Counted from the stretch's first letter, positions 22,606 through 35,073 are shown. The stretch is DNA of 64,000 bases from Hyposmocoma kahamanoa (GCF_003589595.1 NW_020654422.1:3407956-3471955), one strand, 5' to 3'. The notes: generated from the letters alone by a model not told the origin. Numbers and translations: made by a program.

Positions 22606-25600
22606 AACATACTCAGATATGTGTGAGTTCATATAGTACGTACTATAATGTGAATACAAATAAAAGAAATGTGAAAAATGGTTATGAAATGCCATTAACA
22701 CGCAAAATCTTTCCACGCAAAATAAACACCTATAACTTCCTTACTTCGATTCATGGGTATAATGAGAACCGAATGCATGTACCTCCAGTTGACTTGTATC
22801 TTCATTCTCGTTATAATTCGACCTTTTTGTTTTAGCTCTGCCGTGTTCCCTTTGTTTCTCATCTGACAAAAGACGTACCTTTGAAAAGGGAATCCAGTGA
22901 GCGTGTTATGTAAATTAGGAACAGTACAAACTCCTTCGCGATGTACCGCAATGTTGTATGTAGCTAGGTTGAAATAAATCGTACGAGATTATAAGCTAAA
23001 TTTACGACAAGTTACATAACCTTATAATTTGAAATTTAAATTGTTCTTACTGCAAATAAAATATAGTTTAACGTATACTTGATTATCCTCTTCTTAATCT
23101 ATAATATGATTGTGATATTATAGATTAACAAGAGGAAAATTTACTACTGCGAAATTATCACGAACTAGTTCTACCTTGAAGTTCATTGGTTACTAAAGCG
23201 AAGCTGCTGACAGTATTTTGATATCGCCATAACGTCCAATCAAAACAAAGATATACTATTGTTTACTGAGATATAGCTCTTTTCTGCTCTGTTTGGATTG
23301 TGCCTCATTGCACCCTTTGTAACACAGATATTACTAATGTTATTGCAAATATCTAAAGATGATGACGATCATTGCTGTCTGAAGTAATGTTTTAACTTAG
23401 TGTCGAAAATCTGTATTGTTACCAGTTTAAATATACCAGGCTAAATAAAAATAAATCAATCAGTAGAGCACTGCCTGGGTATTTATTATTAAAAACGGGG
23501 CACAGAGACATTCACAGAAACTACGAATAGATACGTAAATACTTTAAATAGGAACTAATACAGGAGACGAACAAACGTTTACAGCGGACTCGAATATTAA
23601 TTGGGCTGCGCGGGGTGAGTATCTTAAATCAAAAGTTACCGGAAGTCTTTTGGTTATTACCACATTTGGTCACGGAAAAGGTCATATTTTGGCAAAACAG
23701 AATCGATGAATAAAAATTTAAAAAACTAATTGTTTGTGTCACTCAGGGCGGTTCTCGCAATATCGGGTCGAATGTTTGCGAGTACACGCGTGCGCTAGAT
23801 AGGGTTGACATGCTATAACCACAAGTTTGGGCCAAACGGTCGATACAATAATACAGTGTGAGTACAAAACGATAAACTGAATAATTCCTTTTAAATTGTA
23901 CCAGTAGCGACGCGACAATGAAGCTATATGAGTATATGACCGTACGCGTCGTATGCGAGCGGTTTGATAGGTGGTTCGTTCGTTGTGGCATTTTTAAGAA
24001 AAGAAATAGACTGTATGGAAAGGAATGTCTGGAGAGAGACGGATCGGCGGGTAAAAGAAGTGCTGAGTAACTGAACTATAATAGGTGAGTTTCGTACTCG
24101 TATATTGTCCTTAGCAACGTTCTTCCTCAACTTCCAGTAGACGTCCTAACTAAGGTTCTCCGATATAAGCGGTGAAATGCGTGGCAATTACGTTGGCGCG
24201 GTCGTGGTCAGAGGAGACTACCAGTTACGACGATGATCACTTGATTTATCACAGTAAAACTACAAGCGGTATTTCACACACGGCGAAATAGTATTCCTAC
24301 GATGTTAATCTTCTTTGTGTTTTCTTTCGTATACTTTCTTATCAATAACTGCAGTGCAACACTCTTTTTACGATCCATGTCGCTACCTAGTTTAAAAAAT
24401 ACGTTCAGTATGGTTGATGATAGTTGAAGGAATGGTTACCCGAACCGTGGCAGTGAGATGCCTTGCCACCTGAAATTGCATCGCAGCAATTCGCGTCATA
24501 GTTTTCTGGAAGAGAATTCGCGTCGCCTATTCGTATTTTTGTGTTTCGACCCTAAACAATCGTCGATGGGTGGTTCAAGGTGGACGCACGTTACCCAGCA
24601 CGAAAAAGAGAAAAGATACCAATAGAAATGTTAAAGGAAATGAGGGTAGGTGACCTTAACCTAAGCGCTGTCTACCTTGGTATCGGCGCGAGCACAGACA
24701 GAAATGAATTCATTCATTTATTTTTATTGGTAGGTGAATGTTTATAAACACTAACCCCTTGGTATTTTCTAATTTGCTATTATCATGGGGAATGGAGGAA
24801 GTTACATCTAATTCTTTAATAAAAAAAATTGAAAATGCATTTTTTGGAATTTTAAGAAATGTAATTATGTTACAGCTACATACCACAAAGCACACCGTCA
24901 TGTGTGCATAACAAAGTATTCGGTTTTATTACTATAATATACGAGCTCTCAATTCAGGGACGGAGGGTTCTAATGAAATTTTTTGATTACCCATTCTATT
25001 TTCTCAGGGACTATATAAACAATAAATCTTTTACATAAGTCCTCTCATGACGTTTTTAATTCAAGTATATGTTTAAAAATTAGATGGTGTTTCACGGGAT
25101 ATCGCTTTTGATGTCTAAATATCGCATCACACCGCATGGTTGTCACCATGTGTTTTTTTATTTAGTCTATTGAGGTGGGTACATATTGGGAATAATAAAA
25201 AAAATATGTTGATGTGCAGCTTTCTTACAAGCCGTTTTATAGTATGTGCAGTAGTCGTAGTGTGTAGTATACAAGGAATATAATTTAAAAATATGTTTAT
25301 GTTTATACATTTTATTTTGAACAAAACACTGTCTCGTTCAATTTTTTCAAGTTTTTCCGATTAATGGGTCTTCCGCGTGCTTCAATCCAGAGCTTGCATC
25401 TAAAAAAATAATAAACATTTAATTAGCTACTTTGTTTAAATATTGTATCAAGTCTATAAAATATTTAATTATGATATTCATAACTACGATAACAGCTAAA
25501 ACGATACTCAATTGCTTTTATTTGAATAGTTATGTCTCTTGGATTTGGAAATAGTGCCATATTTATGTTCGTAACGAACACCGCCAAATACCTTGAAAAC

Positions 25601-25900
25601 GATACCTAACTTGTCATTGTTTGAAAACTCGTGCGAGCCATTTTGGATTTACAAATAAGTTCCATATTTACAATCAACGATTGCTCTGTCTAGACGTGTC
25701 CATTGGCCGACTGTAGAAATTGATTAGACTGTGGTGTTCGTTATGTATTGTAGTGAATGTGAATGGTCAGCTCCAGTCGGTTTGAGTGAGCATGAGACTG
25801 GTTTGTGGGTGAGTTCTGGTTGACCCGGTGTTGCGTGTAAAATTTATAAGCGAGGAGAAGGAAGGGCGCCTTACACACAACGAAAACAAGTTTAAAGTAG
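22606..25900. other. Long non-coding stretch
   Basis: No supportable gene. Frames at 22623, 23743, 23924, 24710 and 25127 are short and motif-free. A 22-bp hairpin at 23086-23136 is listed separately. The 23740-24600 part is somewhat GC-richer, without recognisable coding or repeat content. Confidence 0.4.
23086..23136. repeat. 22-bp stem, 7-nt loop inverted repeat
   Basis: TCCTCTTCTTAATCTATAAT.. at 23086-23107 pairs with 23115-23136 with one mismatch. The loop is GATTGTG. It could be a fold-back relic or a hairpin RNA precursor. Confidence 0.8.
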
Positions 25901-27259
25901 AAATAATCAGAAGCTTTATTTTTAAATGTGCTATAGTTACATGTTACAGTTAAATTTAATAGGAGTGTATAGGTATGCTTACTGTTCTTATTAGTTACAA
26001 AGAAAAGTTTAACTTTAAATATACTTAGAGCTAATACACTGCACTAAGAGTTTTGAAAGTACATGAGTGACACATGGATACTTCACTTATACGTCACTGA
26101 CCTGAAGTTTACCGGATGTACATTTAAATTACATACCAGACCCGCTGCGAAGACAGCGTAGTTTCTACAGGAGTAACGCAGTTACAAGTAGACGCCGACC
26201 ACCCGTGGAGCTCATGACACGTGGTCGGGCATAACCGAACAAAAGTTACAGCAGATTTGTCTCAGCCATTCAGTTGATGGCGAGATTTGAAATTACAAGT
26301 ACCAAAGATAGACATAAAAAAAACCCTGCAACAATACAGATTGTTACAGTACATTGAAATAAATGACGAAACATCTAACGAAGGAAAGAATCCAGAGGTC
26401 AACTCACCATGCGGTCCGGTGACACGGGTTTTACGTTTGGTACAGGGTTCCGAGACCCATAATTACGGCATCTGGCTATTCCTGGTTACTTTATAAAAAG
26501 AGGCATTGGGGGACCATGCCCCCAATGGGATAAATCACCGTAGAAGATGTAAGAAACTGGAACTCCTTGCGAGCCGGCGTGTCGAACAGAAAAAAGACAA
26601 GCTTCCGCCGAATTCCTGAGAGATGTTACCCGCGAACAACGCCACAGACAATCTATTGATTCATCTAGATGAAGCTCCCAAGTCTTATCACCTAAACCCG
26701 CTAGAATACATGGCGATTCCAGGTTCACGTGTATTACTTTACAGGAAGTACTTGGCAACCTAAATGGCGGCGTTCGACATGGAAATATTAAAGAAAAGCT
26801 ATAATTTACATGAGGCTCGACTACAGAAGTAAAATCGAGTTAATTGGTACGCAGCACCAATATTCTGTGTTACCATACAAGAAAAATTAGCCAGGGTTGT
26901 TTTCAAAAATATGTCAAACTAAAGGTTACCCATTCACGATATTGATTTTATAGAAAAATCGTTCACCAACAGGTAATATATATGTGAATGGATTAAATAA
27001 TAGATTACACCAACACTTAAGAGTTTCAATTAATTTACTAAATATTTTTAAACTATAATGTCAAAGTGACATGTTGTACAAGAATATTGAAATTACCAAG
27101 GAGAGAAGATAAATTTTGTTTTTGTTTTGGTATTTAAGAGATCTTCCAAAAAAAATGTGTTACAAATGGAGGTGGTAAATGAACTTTATAATATTTTAGG
27201 AAATGCTTTAATTACTACGGCTTACCCACCATATGTCAACACGGTTTATTTTACAATAA
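25901..27259. other. Unrecognised stretch, possibly old coding remnants
   Basis: 26280-26760 has modest coding character on both strands (frames of 69 and 90 codons), for example IRHLAIPGYFIKRGIGG on the plus strand with stops nearby. I recognise no family and do not call a gene. Confidence 0.3.
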
Positions 27260-27588
27260 CAAGTGACGAGACGAACTAGTCGTGCGTCTGGTGGTAAGAG
27301 ACATGCCCATCAGTAATAGTTGCAGTGCCACACAGAGCTTTAAATCACAAAGATCTGAGGGCACTACCACTGCGCCCGTCACCTTGACACGTAAGTTGAC
27401 AAGTCCACTGTGCCTGTAATTTTACCAGCACCCTCTCCCTTCTAAGCCGGAACGCAGTAATCTGCGTAAAGAGTTCATCCAGGGAAGTATTGCTACCTTA
27501 CCCGCAGAAATCTCCGGGCATGGTAGCAGTACTGTGAGCTAATTGTTTACAGGCGAACTCTTTTACAAGGAGCTCTACTGCTACGAAC
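27260..27588 (-). repeat. SINE-like repeat, copy 8, with an internal inversion
   Basis: 27260-27464 is a minus-strand SINE from its 3' end to CGGAACGCAGTAAT. Then 27465-27502 carries the SINE head in the opposite (plus) orientation (AAAGAGTTCATCCAGGGAAG). 27503-27588 returns to minus orientation and ends with the normal head (CAAGGAGCTCTACTGCTAC). A local inversion or a template switch would explain this. Confidence 0.75.
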
Positions 27589-28560
27589 TTAAAGATTAGG
27601 TGATTGGTGTGATGGTCGAGTACTTTATTATCGTTATTCATTATAAGTAACAAGAATACTTGTATATGCACCAAACAAACCACCCACAACGCATAAGGCT
27701 CAATTTACATTGCCGAGGAAAGTGTTGGGAATTCCCGCAATTACTGCAACTATCATTTATCTAGTTTACAAACTACAACGTTACAAAATTGGCATAAAGT
27801 TCGTTATGCTGTGTACAATTTCTTTATAAAAACAAATTCTCATTCCATTCCGCGTTAATGTACATTGAGACTAAGATTCCAATTAGCTCAGAATTTTGAA
27901 AATTGCAATCAAGGCGTGGGAAAGGCAGTATAGTCGTTCAGGTCAATCTCACGCTAACATCTTAAGGCTAAGCCCTAACTAATTGCAATAAGGTATAAAT
28001 TGCAATGCTCTGAGACCGCCCTCGGAGCTTCTCGGCGCGTTTCTATCTGCGTCTCAGAGCATTGATATTTATACTTAATTTCAATTGCAATAGCATAAAG
28101 TATATATTGATGAAATTGTCATATGCCTCGCGTCCGTCCACATGGCCCTTAATATAACACGTCCGCTACGAACAGCATCATGTGTAGCGGTTCACAAGTG
28201 CAACAAACAAGTGCAAGGTTTGGTATGCAAGTGGAGACAGCGATAAAGGTACATCAGCAAATAACAAGTGAAGTTCTGTATAACACGTTTTCTCCATTGG
28301 GAGACAAACGTGACGATAATAATAAACCCTAATAAACAATAAAACACCATGCACAATATGTGATTGGTGTCACCAAAACGTGCCCGGTTTCCGCAACTGG
28401 TTTAGTAGGTACACGTTCGGCTTTTAGTGTGTTATGTAATGCAGTCCGCTTTTCATAAAATATCAGAGACCTCGATGGAAAAAGGAGGAAGCAATCGTGG
28501 GGTTGCATATCACTTTTTGTGTAATAATTAAGATAAATTTTTTTAACCTTATCGAGTTCT
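27589..28560. other. Non-coding stretch
   Basis: Contains AAGGCTCAATTTACATTGCC at about 27693, the terminal motif of the inverted arms at 46741 and 51041, and the hairpin at 27981-28091. No gene. Confidence 0.4.
27981..28091. mobile_element. Small fold-back (MITE-like) element
   Basis: Left arm 27981-28014 (AATTGCAATAAGGTATAAAT, then CAATGCTCTGAGA) pairs imperfectly with right arm 28052-28091 (TCTCAGAGCATTG, then a TATTTATACTTAATTTCAATTGCAAT-like block). The centre is GC-rich. Noncoding hairpin of 111 bp. Confidence 0.55.
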
Positions 28561-28583
28561 TAGGTTTTCGCGATTGTTACACA

Positions 28584-28673
28584 TAGGAAATGAAACTATT
28601 TTTCCGAAACGTCGGTTTGTTTGAAAAAACAAATATGCGCGATTTAAATCCGGAAAAATAGTTTCATTTCCTA
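28584..28673. repeat. 23-bp perfect inverted repeat, Penelope-associated sequence
   Basis: TAGGAAATGAAACTATTTTT.. at 28584-28606 is exactly reverse-complementary to 28651-28673. The centre has CGAAACGTCGGTTTGTTTG. The same arm occurs at 63423-63446, beside the Penelope-like coding fragment, so I read this as noncoding sequence of that family. Confidence 0.75.
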
Positions 28674-28729
28674 TTTTTTAACCTTCTTAAACCTGCGCGA
28701 AATGGTGTAAACACAATACCCGCGCACGG

Positions 28730-29140
28730 TGTGTGAGACCAACACAGTGCCAGGGTCATTTATGTATGTTGTTTAATAAAATTGAAAGAGGCATCGAAAG
28801 CATACTTCGACTCTGCTCCTCACCTCCCCGATCCCCTCGTGGTAGCTGCTTTCAATTGCGTCCCCTCAGGGAAAACCTCCACTGCGTTCGTAGGACCCGT
28901 CAGCCCAGAGAAGTCCTCAACGAACCCGGGCGACCCTATCACTCTCGTCACTTTAAAGGCTTACAAGATCGCCAATCAGTGCAAATCCTCACGTACCAAC
29001 CATCCTCGCCGGCGAGGTCATAGAGTCCCCCACTTCAGCACGTACACGAGTAGATTCTCTCCAACAACACGCCCTTCTTGCAAAAGTCCCCAGTAGCACC
29101 CTGAGCCGAGGTACGTGCCCACTTGAGCGCCCTCAGGTTC
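28730..29140 (+). other. GC-rich segment with overlapping open frames, unrecognised
   Basis: Two overlapping plus-strand frames (28733-29023 and 28782-29096) cover a stretch GC-richer than its surroundings. The second reads HLPDPLVVAAFNCVPSGK and later KAYKIANQCKSS, with even amino-acid composition, so it may be an old coding fragment (gag-like or gene-derived). I do not recognise it and cannot choose a frame. A C-rich tract and AT-rich sequence follow. Confidence 0.3.
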
Positions 29141-29218
29141 GCTACTTAGTTTTTAGTTTAGTTTAAATTTATTTTTAACGGGTTACGAGCCTTCAGCTTG
29201 CCCTTCATCCGGTGGTGA

Positions 29219-29241
29219 AGTCAAGGCTGATAGCCTTGACT
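29219..29241. repeat. 10-bp perfect stem, 3-nt loop hairpin
   Basis: AGTCAAGGCT / AGCCTTGACT separated by GAT, followed by GCAATAAAAC with an AATAAA signal. Possibly the 3' end structure of a transcribed repeat. Confidence 0.7.
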
Positions 29242-29260
29242 GCAATAAAACAACCATCAT

Positions 29261-31640
29261 AAAAGCTAGTTTTATATCAGACGGGAATGTGAACAATTAT
29301 ATCATACAACGTTTTATAGAAAACATTTATTTTTATTAAAGACCAGCCCCCGTAGCATGGCTACGTATGAGAGTCGCGACACGCGCGTTAAAATTGAAAT
29401 ACAATGGGTATTGAACTTTCAACGACATGACTCAACAGGGTAAAGTTTAAATTTTAACAGTCCGGATTTTGTTACATTGTTTAAAATTAGAAACTACCAC
29501 CAATCCTACATAAGTTTGGTTTATAGTGCCCCTCTCTATCAACCTCTTAGTTATGCGGAAAGGGCACTATGACCTGTGTGTGCGAGCGAAGACATACTGG
29601 GACCGTCTAAGTCAGGTCCTAACCCCGGATCAGCCCGTTTGCACGGACTTCATCCGGTGCTCGGTAAGGCTAGTTACCTTAGATGAGCCACCCGGGTGCA
29701 CGTACAGTACCCTCCCTATTTTCCAGATAGGTACCGTAGCTGTAGACACGCTCACTTCCCGCAGCGCTCCGCATAACTAACTGTTGCCACCGCTGAGCCG
29801 CCGACTCTAAGTCGACTACCTTTCCTCATTCGTGGCGGACCTTAAGGCACGCTCACTTCCCGACGCCGAATAAATAGCGTCTCTTGAGTTCCCAAATTCG
29901 TACGCGGCTGGAGGGACCGGAAGATGTCTAGCTCATTCTTTACTAGCTCTCCTGGCTAGTGCATCTTAAAACTATACAAAATAACAATACATTTACTTAT
30001 TTATTTTCAAGGGATAACAAACAATTGTACATGGTATAATTACATTTGTTGTGAGGTTGACTGACATAGCACACGTACAAACAACAACATTATCTACATA
30101 TTACGAAATATATTCATAAATTCATAAATCTTTTGAAACAATTCCTTATTACCAAAAGTTATTATAGTATCGCCGAATTCCTTGATGATAAAAATTAGGC
30201 ATTAGGTTTGTATTTGAATTTAAATTATATTTGACTACCTACTATCTTTGATGTGAATATGTTAATAATTACAATTTAATGTGTTGGAATAATTAAAAAA
30301 ACAAATTTATTGCGTACGTTTAATTAGTACATCTCTACTATATATGAGTGTAATTTTTAATGCAAATAACTCAATTAAATGTAAATAGCTAAATGAAATA
30401 GTATTCTTAGAATTACTAATAATGTAACAGAGTGCGAACATCTCTGCTCATGTTGCTAAGGCCTTACAGCGCTTCATATTATACAATAGTCAACGAAGTA
30501 TATACATTTGTTACTTATCTAAATGTTTAACAATTCAGTAATTTCGATTCCAAGGCTAAATATCTACTAAGGCGGTTCAGTGAAAAGCTGTGGCTTTGCA
30601 GGTTGTGGCAACCAATGGCGGCGTAAACATATTCAAGTACAGGAATAATGGTGCATTTACACCAAGTTATCAGGCAACCTGGGCCCCTGGTCTGTTAATT
30701 TTAACCTTCCAGCGGTCCCTACCTTATTTTAGTCATTTTACAAAAACTAAAAACAATAAACGGTTTCGCGACCATGATATCCTCGAGGGGGTGAGGTACT
30801 TCCCCTTAGTAGCCCCGTGACATTCATCGCAAGCGCAGATGTGTCTTTATTTTTGTTTGCGGTCTCAGATTCCGCGCGCGACCGGTCGTGTTCCGGAAAA
30901 ATTCATGGAATGAAATTGAAACCTGGGTGAGTATCTCATATTATTTGTACTATATTACTCACAAAATTACATTATTTTGTGTAATATATATTAAATTATT
31001 TATTATTTCACTATTAGTTGTAGTTGTAACAACATGAGTTACGATCAGAAAATCAGAATGGCTTGCAGAGGAAGCGTAGACAGAAGGTGAACATTTTGAT
31101 GATGTCAAAGTATTGCTACTGATAATGAGTTGGTTATCGTACTACCTGCTCCTAAAAAGAGTTAGAAGTTTTTTATTTTGTTTTCCTTTTTTATTTTATA
31201 AGAATTGGGATAGCACGTAGAACGTCATGAAAAAAACATTCTATAATAATTGTGATTTTAGAGTTCCTACAATATTGTGCAATTGATGACAGATAATTTT
31301 TAAGATACAAAATTTCATCTTGTTTTGTTATTTTGTTGATTTTTAACCTTGTTTGTGTCATATGACTAAAATTTTGAATTTTTATAGACTATTCAACTAA
31401 TAAGTACAAATTTAATAAAATAATAAGTAAATAATGTTTTTTTTATTTTTATTTATATAGCTAAAAGACTTTATTATCATGTGCTACACAACGTCACGAA
31501 CATATTCATTTGTCTTCTCAAACTGAACGCGCAAAGTTGCAGTCTCACAGACCGCAACGATATGTTCGGCGCAAGGCGTGGAAAGTTAATTTGAAGACTA
31601 CTACTACTAAAAATTAAGATATGCATAGTAATTTCCATGG
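29261..31640. other. Non-coding stretch with one possible 5' exon
   Basis: 29520-29960 is GC-richer with a motif-free 84-codon frame. 30840-30928 ends ATTGAAACCTGG followed by GTGAGT, a good splice donor, and could be a noncoding first exon. 31031-31110 has frames such as RKSEWLAEEA broken by stops. I find no gene that I can support. Confidence 0.35.
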
Positions 31641-31800
31641 TAGTTTTAGTAAGGCAACATCAACCGTTAGTAATTGAGTGAATGAATATGTCATCACTGC
31701 CATTCCACTGAGACTCAACTGCCATTGCAACTAGATTTTACAGAGTAGCAAATAATATCATAATTGCAATGTTATGTCAATGGAATTAAAATTACCAGTG
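31640..31800 (+). repeat. Dispersed repeat, copy 1 (pair with 34205-34379)
   Basis: AAGGCAACATCAACCGTTAG, GAGACTCAACTGCCATTGCA, ACTAGATTTTA and CATAATTGCAAT recur in the same order 2.5 kb downstream in direct orientation. Noncoding. Confidence 0.75.
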
Positions 31801-32021
31801 TTAAGGCAAAGTAATCTACCAAAGGCGGCAGACGACTCGATGTCAATTGCGAGTCGACATCGCCTGCCCGAAGGTCGGCAGACGAGCCACTGTAAATACG
31901 CCATAATATTGCCGAATCGTATGATCTGTTTTGGTATATAAAGGGCATAACGATGTATTTATCGTTTTCTGTATTAACACAGACAAAATACACAGCTGTA
32001 GACCTCCCACTTCGTCTAACA
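31775..32021 (-). repeat. Probable LTR (Ty3/Gypsy- or BEL-like) with adjoining polypurine tract
   Basis: On the minus strand the segment starts TGTTAGACGAAGTGGGAGG right after a purine tract (GAGAGGGGGTGA at 32022-32033). It carries a TATA-like TTTATATACC at about 31936-31945 and runs on to about 31775. The TGTTAG start next to a polypurine tract is the usual layout of a 3' LTR. No retroviral-type coding sequence adjoins it, and the inner boundary is uncertain. Confidence 0.45.
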
Positions 32022-32660
32022 TCACCCCCTCTCACTAATTTAGTACAGTTACCATAGCAATTACTATAATAAGAACGTCATCCGAGAGATTGACTGCCTC
32101 TGTAACCAAACGGTTACCATGCTGCTCCGCCACGTAGATGAGAAAAATTTGTATGTTCTACATTAATTTGTCCCACGCGAATTTGGGTGTAATTGTTTCA
32201 GTGTTTCTCTAGTGCGAAAATAATATTTTTTTTTATATTTGATCAAGAGAATTCAACGTAACATATTTTGGTTTGTCCGTAGATATTTCGGTTGGAGTTT
32301 ACTTATTTTAAATTATGATAATATATTATGTTAATCCAGTAAAGCATTGTGATTTGGAAAGTTAAGTAATAATGTTAAGTAACTCATTATTATTACCGTT
32401 CACGAATACTTACAGAAAAATAAAACTGACATTAAATACAGGCAATAAATTTTAAAAAAACATAAAAAAGTGAATCAAGTACGATGTTCGATGTTACGCT
32501 AATAGATTGAACACTAGAAAGTGAACAAAGTTAAAGTGGAAAACCATAAAGATGATCATGTAATACTGTCGCCAAGGACGCCGATTTAAAAATGGTAAAA
32601 TAAATTATTCACTTACTGACTAACTGAATACAACGGTATAGATCGAAAGATCTTACAAGT
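32022..32660. other. Non-coding stretch
   Basis: AT-rich, with nothing recognised apart from a short GTAACC-AAAC-GGTTAC inverted repeat near 32102. Confidence 0.4.
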
Positions 32661-32865
32661 CCATTGTTGTCACCATCACTAGCCCACTGTAGTCCACTAG
32701 CTGGACATAAGGCCAAAAAATCCGTGCGCCGTTAGTCGTGCAGCCATTTGGTACCGATGAATGCGCATTCCAACCGAGTCGACCCACACTGTTCTTACCT
32801 ACATATGTACTCGCCATCTCATCTCTAAAACAGAGTTTCTACGCCTGTTCTCAGTCCGACATCCA
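32661..32865 (-). pseudogene. RTE-like LINE 3'-terminal remnant
   Basis: GCCCACTGTAGTCCACTAGC, then TGGACATAAGGCC, then CATCTCATCTCTAAAACAGA and CTACGCCTGTTCTCAGTCCG recall, in reverse orientation, the C-terminal coding and 3' region of lepidopteran RTE elements. Too degraded to translate. Confidence 0.45.
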
Positions 32866-34200
32866 TCCGAAACAATAACTGTCAAATAAGTTCCCCACTG
32901 AACAGTTATTGGTAGCTATAGCTACCAGTAACTGTCAAAATGTTCACTTTCGGTCGAACGTCATTGGTAACTATATTTACCAGTAAATTACAGCACCCGA
33001 TTGGTGAACTGTTTTACAAATAATTATGGTGTTACCAAATTTTTAATAGTATTTCACTGTTAAATACTCGATATCCTAGTATAAAGATATAATAATATTC
33101 ATGATGCGTCCCTATAAAAAAAATGTGAAAAAAAAAACTTTGGCGTGATTGGTAACGTTCAGTGTTTGATGAAGACTTTAATTGTGATAGATGACATTAT
33201 TAATTAATTTCTGTAATTATTACCTATCAAAATGATCGTCAGGGTGTGCTTTTGCAGACGGTGTTAAAAATTTAACATTTGATATCTTATTGGAATCACA
33301 ATCTTATTGGAAAAAAGGTCATCAAAGTGGAGGTCATTGCGCCTAGTGATTGTTTTTTGGAAAAAACTTATTCATTATTATAATACTTTTTGGAGTAAAA
33401 TATCACAAATACATAACTTTATTCAATTTAGGTTGTATTAAAACCTTTTTTAGGTCGTTACATTGTGAGCTGTGATAGGATTCCACAATTTTCTTTCTCG
33501 CGACTTATAGTTTTTTACGCCATTTTCGCAATTTTCGCGATTTTCGTCACTACGCGCGACTGTTATTGATTTATTTTAAACATAGTTACACATTATTTTT
33601 ATATGAATCTAGTGTTAATCGATAGGTATTTAAAAGCATGTCATCATTATATATGTTTTGTTTCTTAATAAAGTGAATATACAAAGTGGTCAGAAGTTAA
33701 ATCGTAAAATACTATGAAAACTTCTCAGAAGTGTTCAGTGTACTCAGTAATTAACAAATAAAGTCGTTGTATTACAATCATAACTGTAGTCTAAACAAAA
33801 GTTACTTAAATGCTCTTATCGTCCATGTATTTTTTTTAACGGTAGCTTAATAGGTTCTTGAGTTTCAAGTGTTTATATTATACGTCTCTTATCGCCGCCT
33901 GTAATGTAAACAATAAAAAAAGGTACCATCTGATTAGAAAAGTGCCAGGTATCAAATGTCACGCGCGCCGACAATCAAGTAGCACAAATCAAAATACAAT
34001 GCTGTGCGTCTTTTTATTTTATCGAGTATGATTTATTTGCAGTAAATTCTCAGTTAAGAGGCTTGTCAGTGGCTAGAGAATATTCACCGCCATTGCAATT
34101 TTTTGGTATTCTGCTCTTCAATGACGATGAGGTCGATGGTATGGTCGACTAATAATAAACATATTTAATTTGAAGACTGAATTGCTGATTAAACGAGGCA
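32866..34200. other. AT-rich non-coding stretch
   Basis: Contains the palindrome at 32902-32935 and a diverged repeat of it at about 32962-32985. No gene seen. Confidence 0.4.
32902..32935. repeat. 34-bp palindrome
   Basis: ACAGTTATTGGTAGCTATAG... : the inner 18 bp TGGTAGCTATAGCTACCA is a perfect palindrome, and the outer 8-bp flanks pair with one mismatch. Confidence 0.9.
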
Positions 34201-34204
34201 GAAG

Positions 34205-34379
34205 GAGAAGGCAACATTGACTGTTAGTGATTGAATGAGCGAATGCCATGCACTGCCACTCCGCCGACTTTCTATTGAGACTCAACAGCCATTGCAACTA
34301 GATTTTAGCAGAATAACAAATATGATCATAATTGCAATATAATCTCAGTGGAGTCCCAATGGAATTACAATGACCAGCG
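34205..34379 (+). repeat. Dispersed repeat, copy 2 (pair with 31640-31800)
   Basis: AAGGCAACATTGACTGTTAG, GAGACTCAACAGCCATTGCA, ACTAGATTTTA and CATAATTGCAATATAATC align to 31640-31800 in the same orientation. Confidence 0.75.
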
Positions 34380-34632
34380 GTTTCAAGAAAATTAGCAGGT
34401 CCTCGTACCAGTCCATTTGAATATTCCTCAAAATTTAATATCCCTTGACGTATTTCTGTTTATCTTAATTTGACCTCTCCAGACGTCGGTTTTATAAACG
34501 TTGATAATGGATACTTTTATAATTATTTCAATTCATTTTGGTTGCCCTTCCAGTACGAGTACAATTAACTACGATCGCGTGAACGTGAGAAACTTCTTAC
34601 TTCTGGAAAAATATTTAAATATTTTCAATAAT

Positions 34633-34646
34633 TAATAGATTCAGGT
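34633..34646 (+). repeat. Target-site duplication, left copy
   Basis: TAATAGATTCAGGT, repeated exactly at 35074-35087 on the far side of the RTE fragment. Confidence 0.85.
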
Positions 34647-35073
34647 TTGATTGTTTGTTCGTTTGTTCAAACAAACTTCTGATGGCTGAGAGAAACTTTC
34701 TCAGGAAAATATTAGTGCCAGTCCAACGGGAGAATGATAGTTGGATAGTCCGCACTAACACTGAAATAGAAGAGCTCGTCGCCCAGACAAACGTTATCGG
34801 CGAAACCAAAGCGCACATACTTTGCTGGCTCGGTCATTTAGAAAAGATGGGACAGGATCAGAACACGAAGAGCGCCTATCTGGGCCAACCTACTGGACGA
34901 AGTCGAGCTGCTCGTCTCAGGTATAGCTGGAGCGACGCCGTGGAGGCAAACCTGTGCGAACTACAAACTTACAATTGGCGAGAAATTACACAGGACCAAA
35001 GAAAATGGTATCATCCCGTTTCGGAAGCCGGGATACATTTTGAGTCGCTGAGCCAGCGGAGTAAGTAAGTAAG
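34647..35073 (+). pseudogene. 5'-truncated RTE-like LINE insertion with 14-bp target duplication
   Basis: The frame 34655-35068 encodes an RTE-type C-terminus, the region after the reverse transcriptase whose exact role is unclear: AERNFLRKILVPVQ, then HILCWLGHLEKMG (the usual RWLGHVERM block), then GRSRAARLRYSWSDAV (GRPRxRWxDxV) and NWREITQDQRKWYH. The catalytic RT domain is absent. It ends in (GTAA)n, AGTAAGTAAGTAA, a short simple repeat typical of RTE 3' ends. A 14-bp direct repeat (34633-34646 and 35074-35087) flanks it precisely, so the whole 427-bp insertion by target-primed reverse transcription is visible. The frame is still open to its stop, hence a fairly young insertion. Confidence 0.85.

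Noticed and set aside
29219..29241. Rho-independent terminator
   Set aside because: Stem-loop geometry fits, but the genome is eukaryotic and no U-run follows; AATAAA is the more relevant signal.
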